A stretch of 64,000 nucleotides of DNA, taken from assembly GCF_026711005.1 (NCBI RefSeq), contig NZ_JAPPVJ010000002.1, positions 682,001 through 746,000 on the forward strand, given 5' to 3'. This stretch comes from Sphingobacterium sp. UT-1RO-CII-1. Lineage in GTDB: Bacteria; Bacteroidota; Bacteroidia; Sphingobacteriales; Sphingobacteriaceae. Positions 63,703 to 64,000 of the stretch are shown piece by piece (the stretch's first letter is position 1; every line of letters begins with the position of its first letter). Both the position numbers and the translations under genes were made by a program. The notes under the pieces were generated by a model. The model was not told the DNA's origin. It saw only the letters and a program-made list of their open reading frames with translations, and did no database searches.

Positions 63703-64000
63703 TCAGAAATTCAATGTTTTTTTGAGCAGTATATTAAAAGTGTTTTTTTGTTCACGCATAGATATGGAATTGCTGTTCCTACTACGGAATTGATTTATTT
63801 CTATTTGTCCACCCCGTAAGGTGTCTAACATGATACTAGAACTTTGAGTTAAGAAAGCTAAACCTTGTCTACTATCAAAAGTTTGTAAATCATGCATAGC
63901 CTGCAAATTACCATTTTCGACAGCCTTATGATACCAGTACTCAGATTGCTTTGTTTTTCTTATCGACCTATAAAGCAATCCTAAGTGGCGCATAGCCCAA
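63703..64000 (-). CDS. Sel1/TPR-repeat protein, C-terminal part only
   Basis: The frame is open to the right edge, so the N-terminus is missing. The visible part begins with a Sel1-like repeat 'AMRHLGLLYRSIRKTKQSEYWYHKAVENGNLQAMHDL', and then about 58 residues of unrecognised C-terminal sequence. Sel1 repeats mediate protein-protein contact. Nothing can be said about its role. Confidence 0.6.
   Translation of the reverse strand, partial: WAMRHLGLLYRSIRKTKQSEYWYHKAVENGNLQAMHDLQTFDSRQGLAFLTQSSSIMLDTLRGGQIEINQFRSRNSNSISMREQKNTFNILLKKTLNF

Overview
The window looks like a chromosomal segment of a Bacteroidota bacterium, most likely family Sphingobacteriaceae (Sphingobacterium/Olivibacter/Pedobacter-like). 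The support is low GC, several SusC/SusD outer-membrane pairs, ECF sigma/FecR regulation, DUF6520- and DUF6660-like small proteins, and many TAnnTTTG (-7) promoter elements. No rRNA, tRNA, CRISPR array, transposase or phage gene was seen.

Layout. 1-4.1 kb (minus): the 5' end of an ECF sigma - FecR - SusC(STN) locus, whose SusC runs off the left edge. 4.5-15.4 kb: a distinctive accessory block. It holds a membrane protein divergent from an AraC regulator, a MauE-like membrane protein, a secreted DUF6520-like peptide behind a structured leader, and a convergent TlpA-SusC-SusD operon. Upstream of tlpA lie two arrays with an exact 11-bp period, a three-hairpin repeat element and a candidate ~89-nt small RNA. 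15.6-18.0 kb: small unknown proteins and a RelE/HigB - HigA-type toxin-antitoxin pair. 18.1-20.5 kb: SulP transporter plus beta-carbonic anhydrase, probably a bicarbonate module. 20.6-21.8 kb: Crp/Fnr-type regulator and SRPBCC protein. 22.3-34.5 kb (minus): a complete sigma - FecR - SusC - SusD - CE15 esterase locus, followed by a serine hydrolase and a PNGase F-like protein, which looks like a glycan/glycoconjugate utilisation locus.

34.9-36.8 kb: small proteins including a 34-aa single-TM peptide and a Cys-rich DUF6660-like protein that leads into a heavy-metal efflux locus (36.9-42.6 kb; RND pump fused to a TolC-like outer-membrane factor, plus a His-rich adaptor). 42.7-52.5 kb: WG-like lipoprotein, DUF4870-like membrane protein, TPR-histidine kinase/LuxR regulator pair, a DUF4836-like protein pair and a BenE-type transporter. 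52.6-60.0 kb: PQQ-type beta-propeller protein, urease structural genes (ureAB fusion, ureC) with no accessory genes, and a divergent AraC regulator followed by a TonB-dependent receptor. 60.2-64 kb: small protein, Omp85-like barrel, FAD monooxygenase with an N-terminal DnaJ-like zinc finger, and a partial Sel1-repeat protein.

The most unusual material is non-coding: the 11-bp arrays and the sRNA/hairpin region at 14.38-15.45 kb, the nested-helix leader at 7.53-7.68 kb, and paired repeats in front of both AraC genes. All functional statements are from reading the sequence; no database search or folding program was run.
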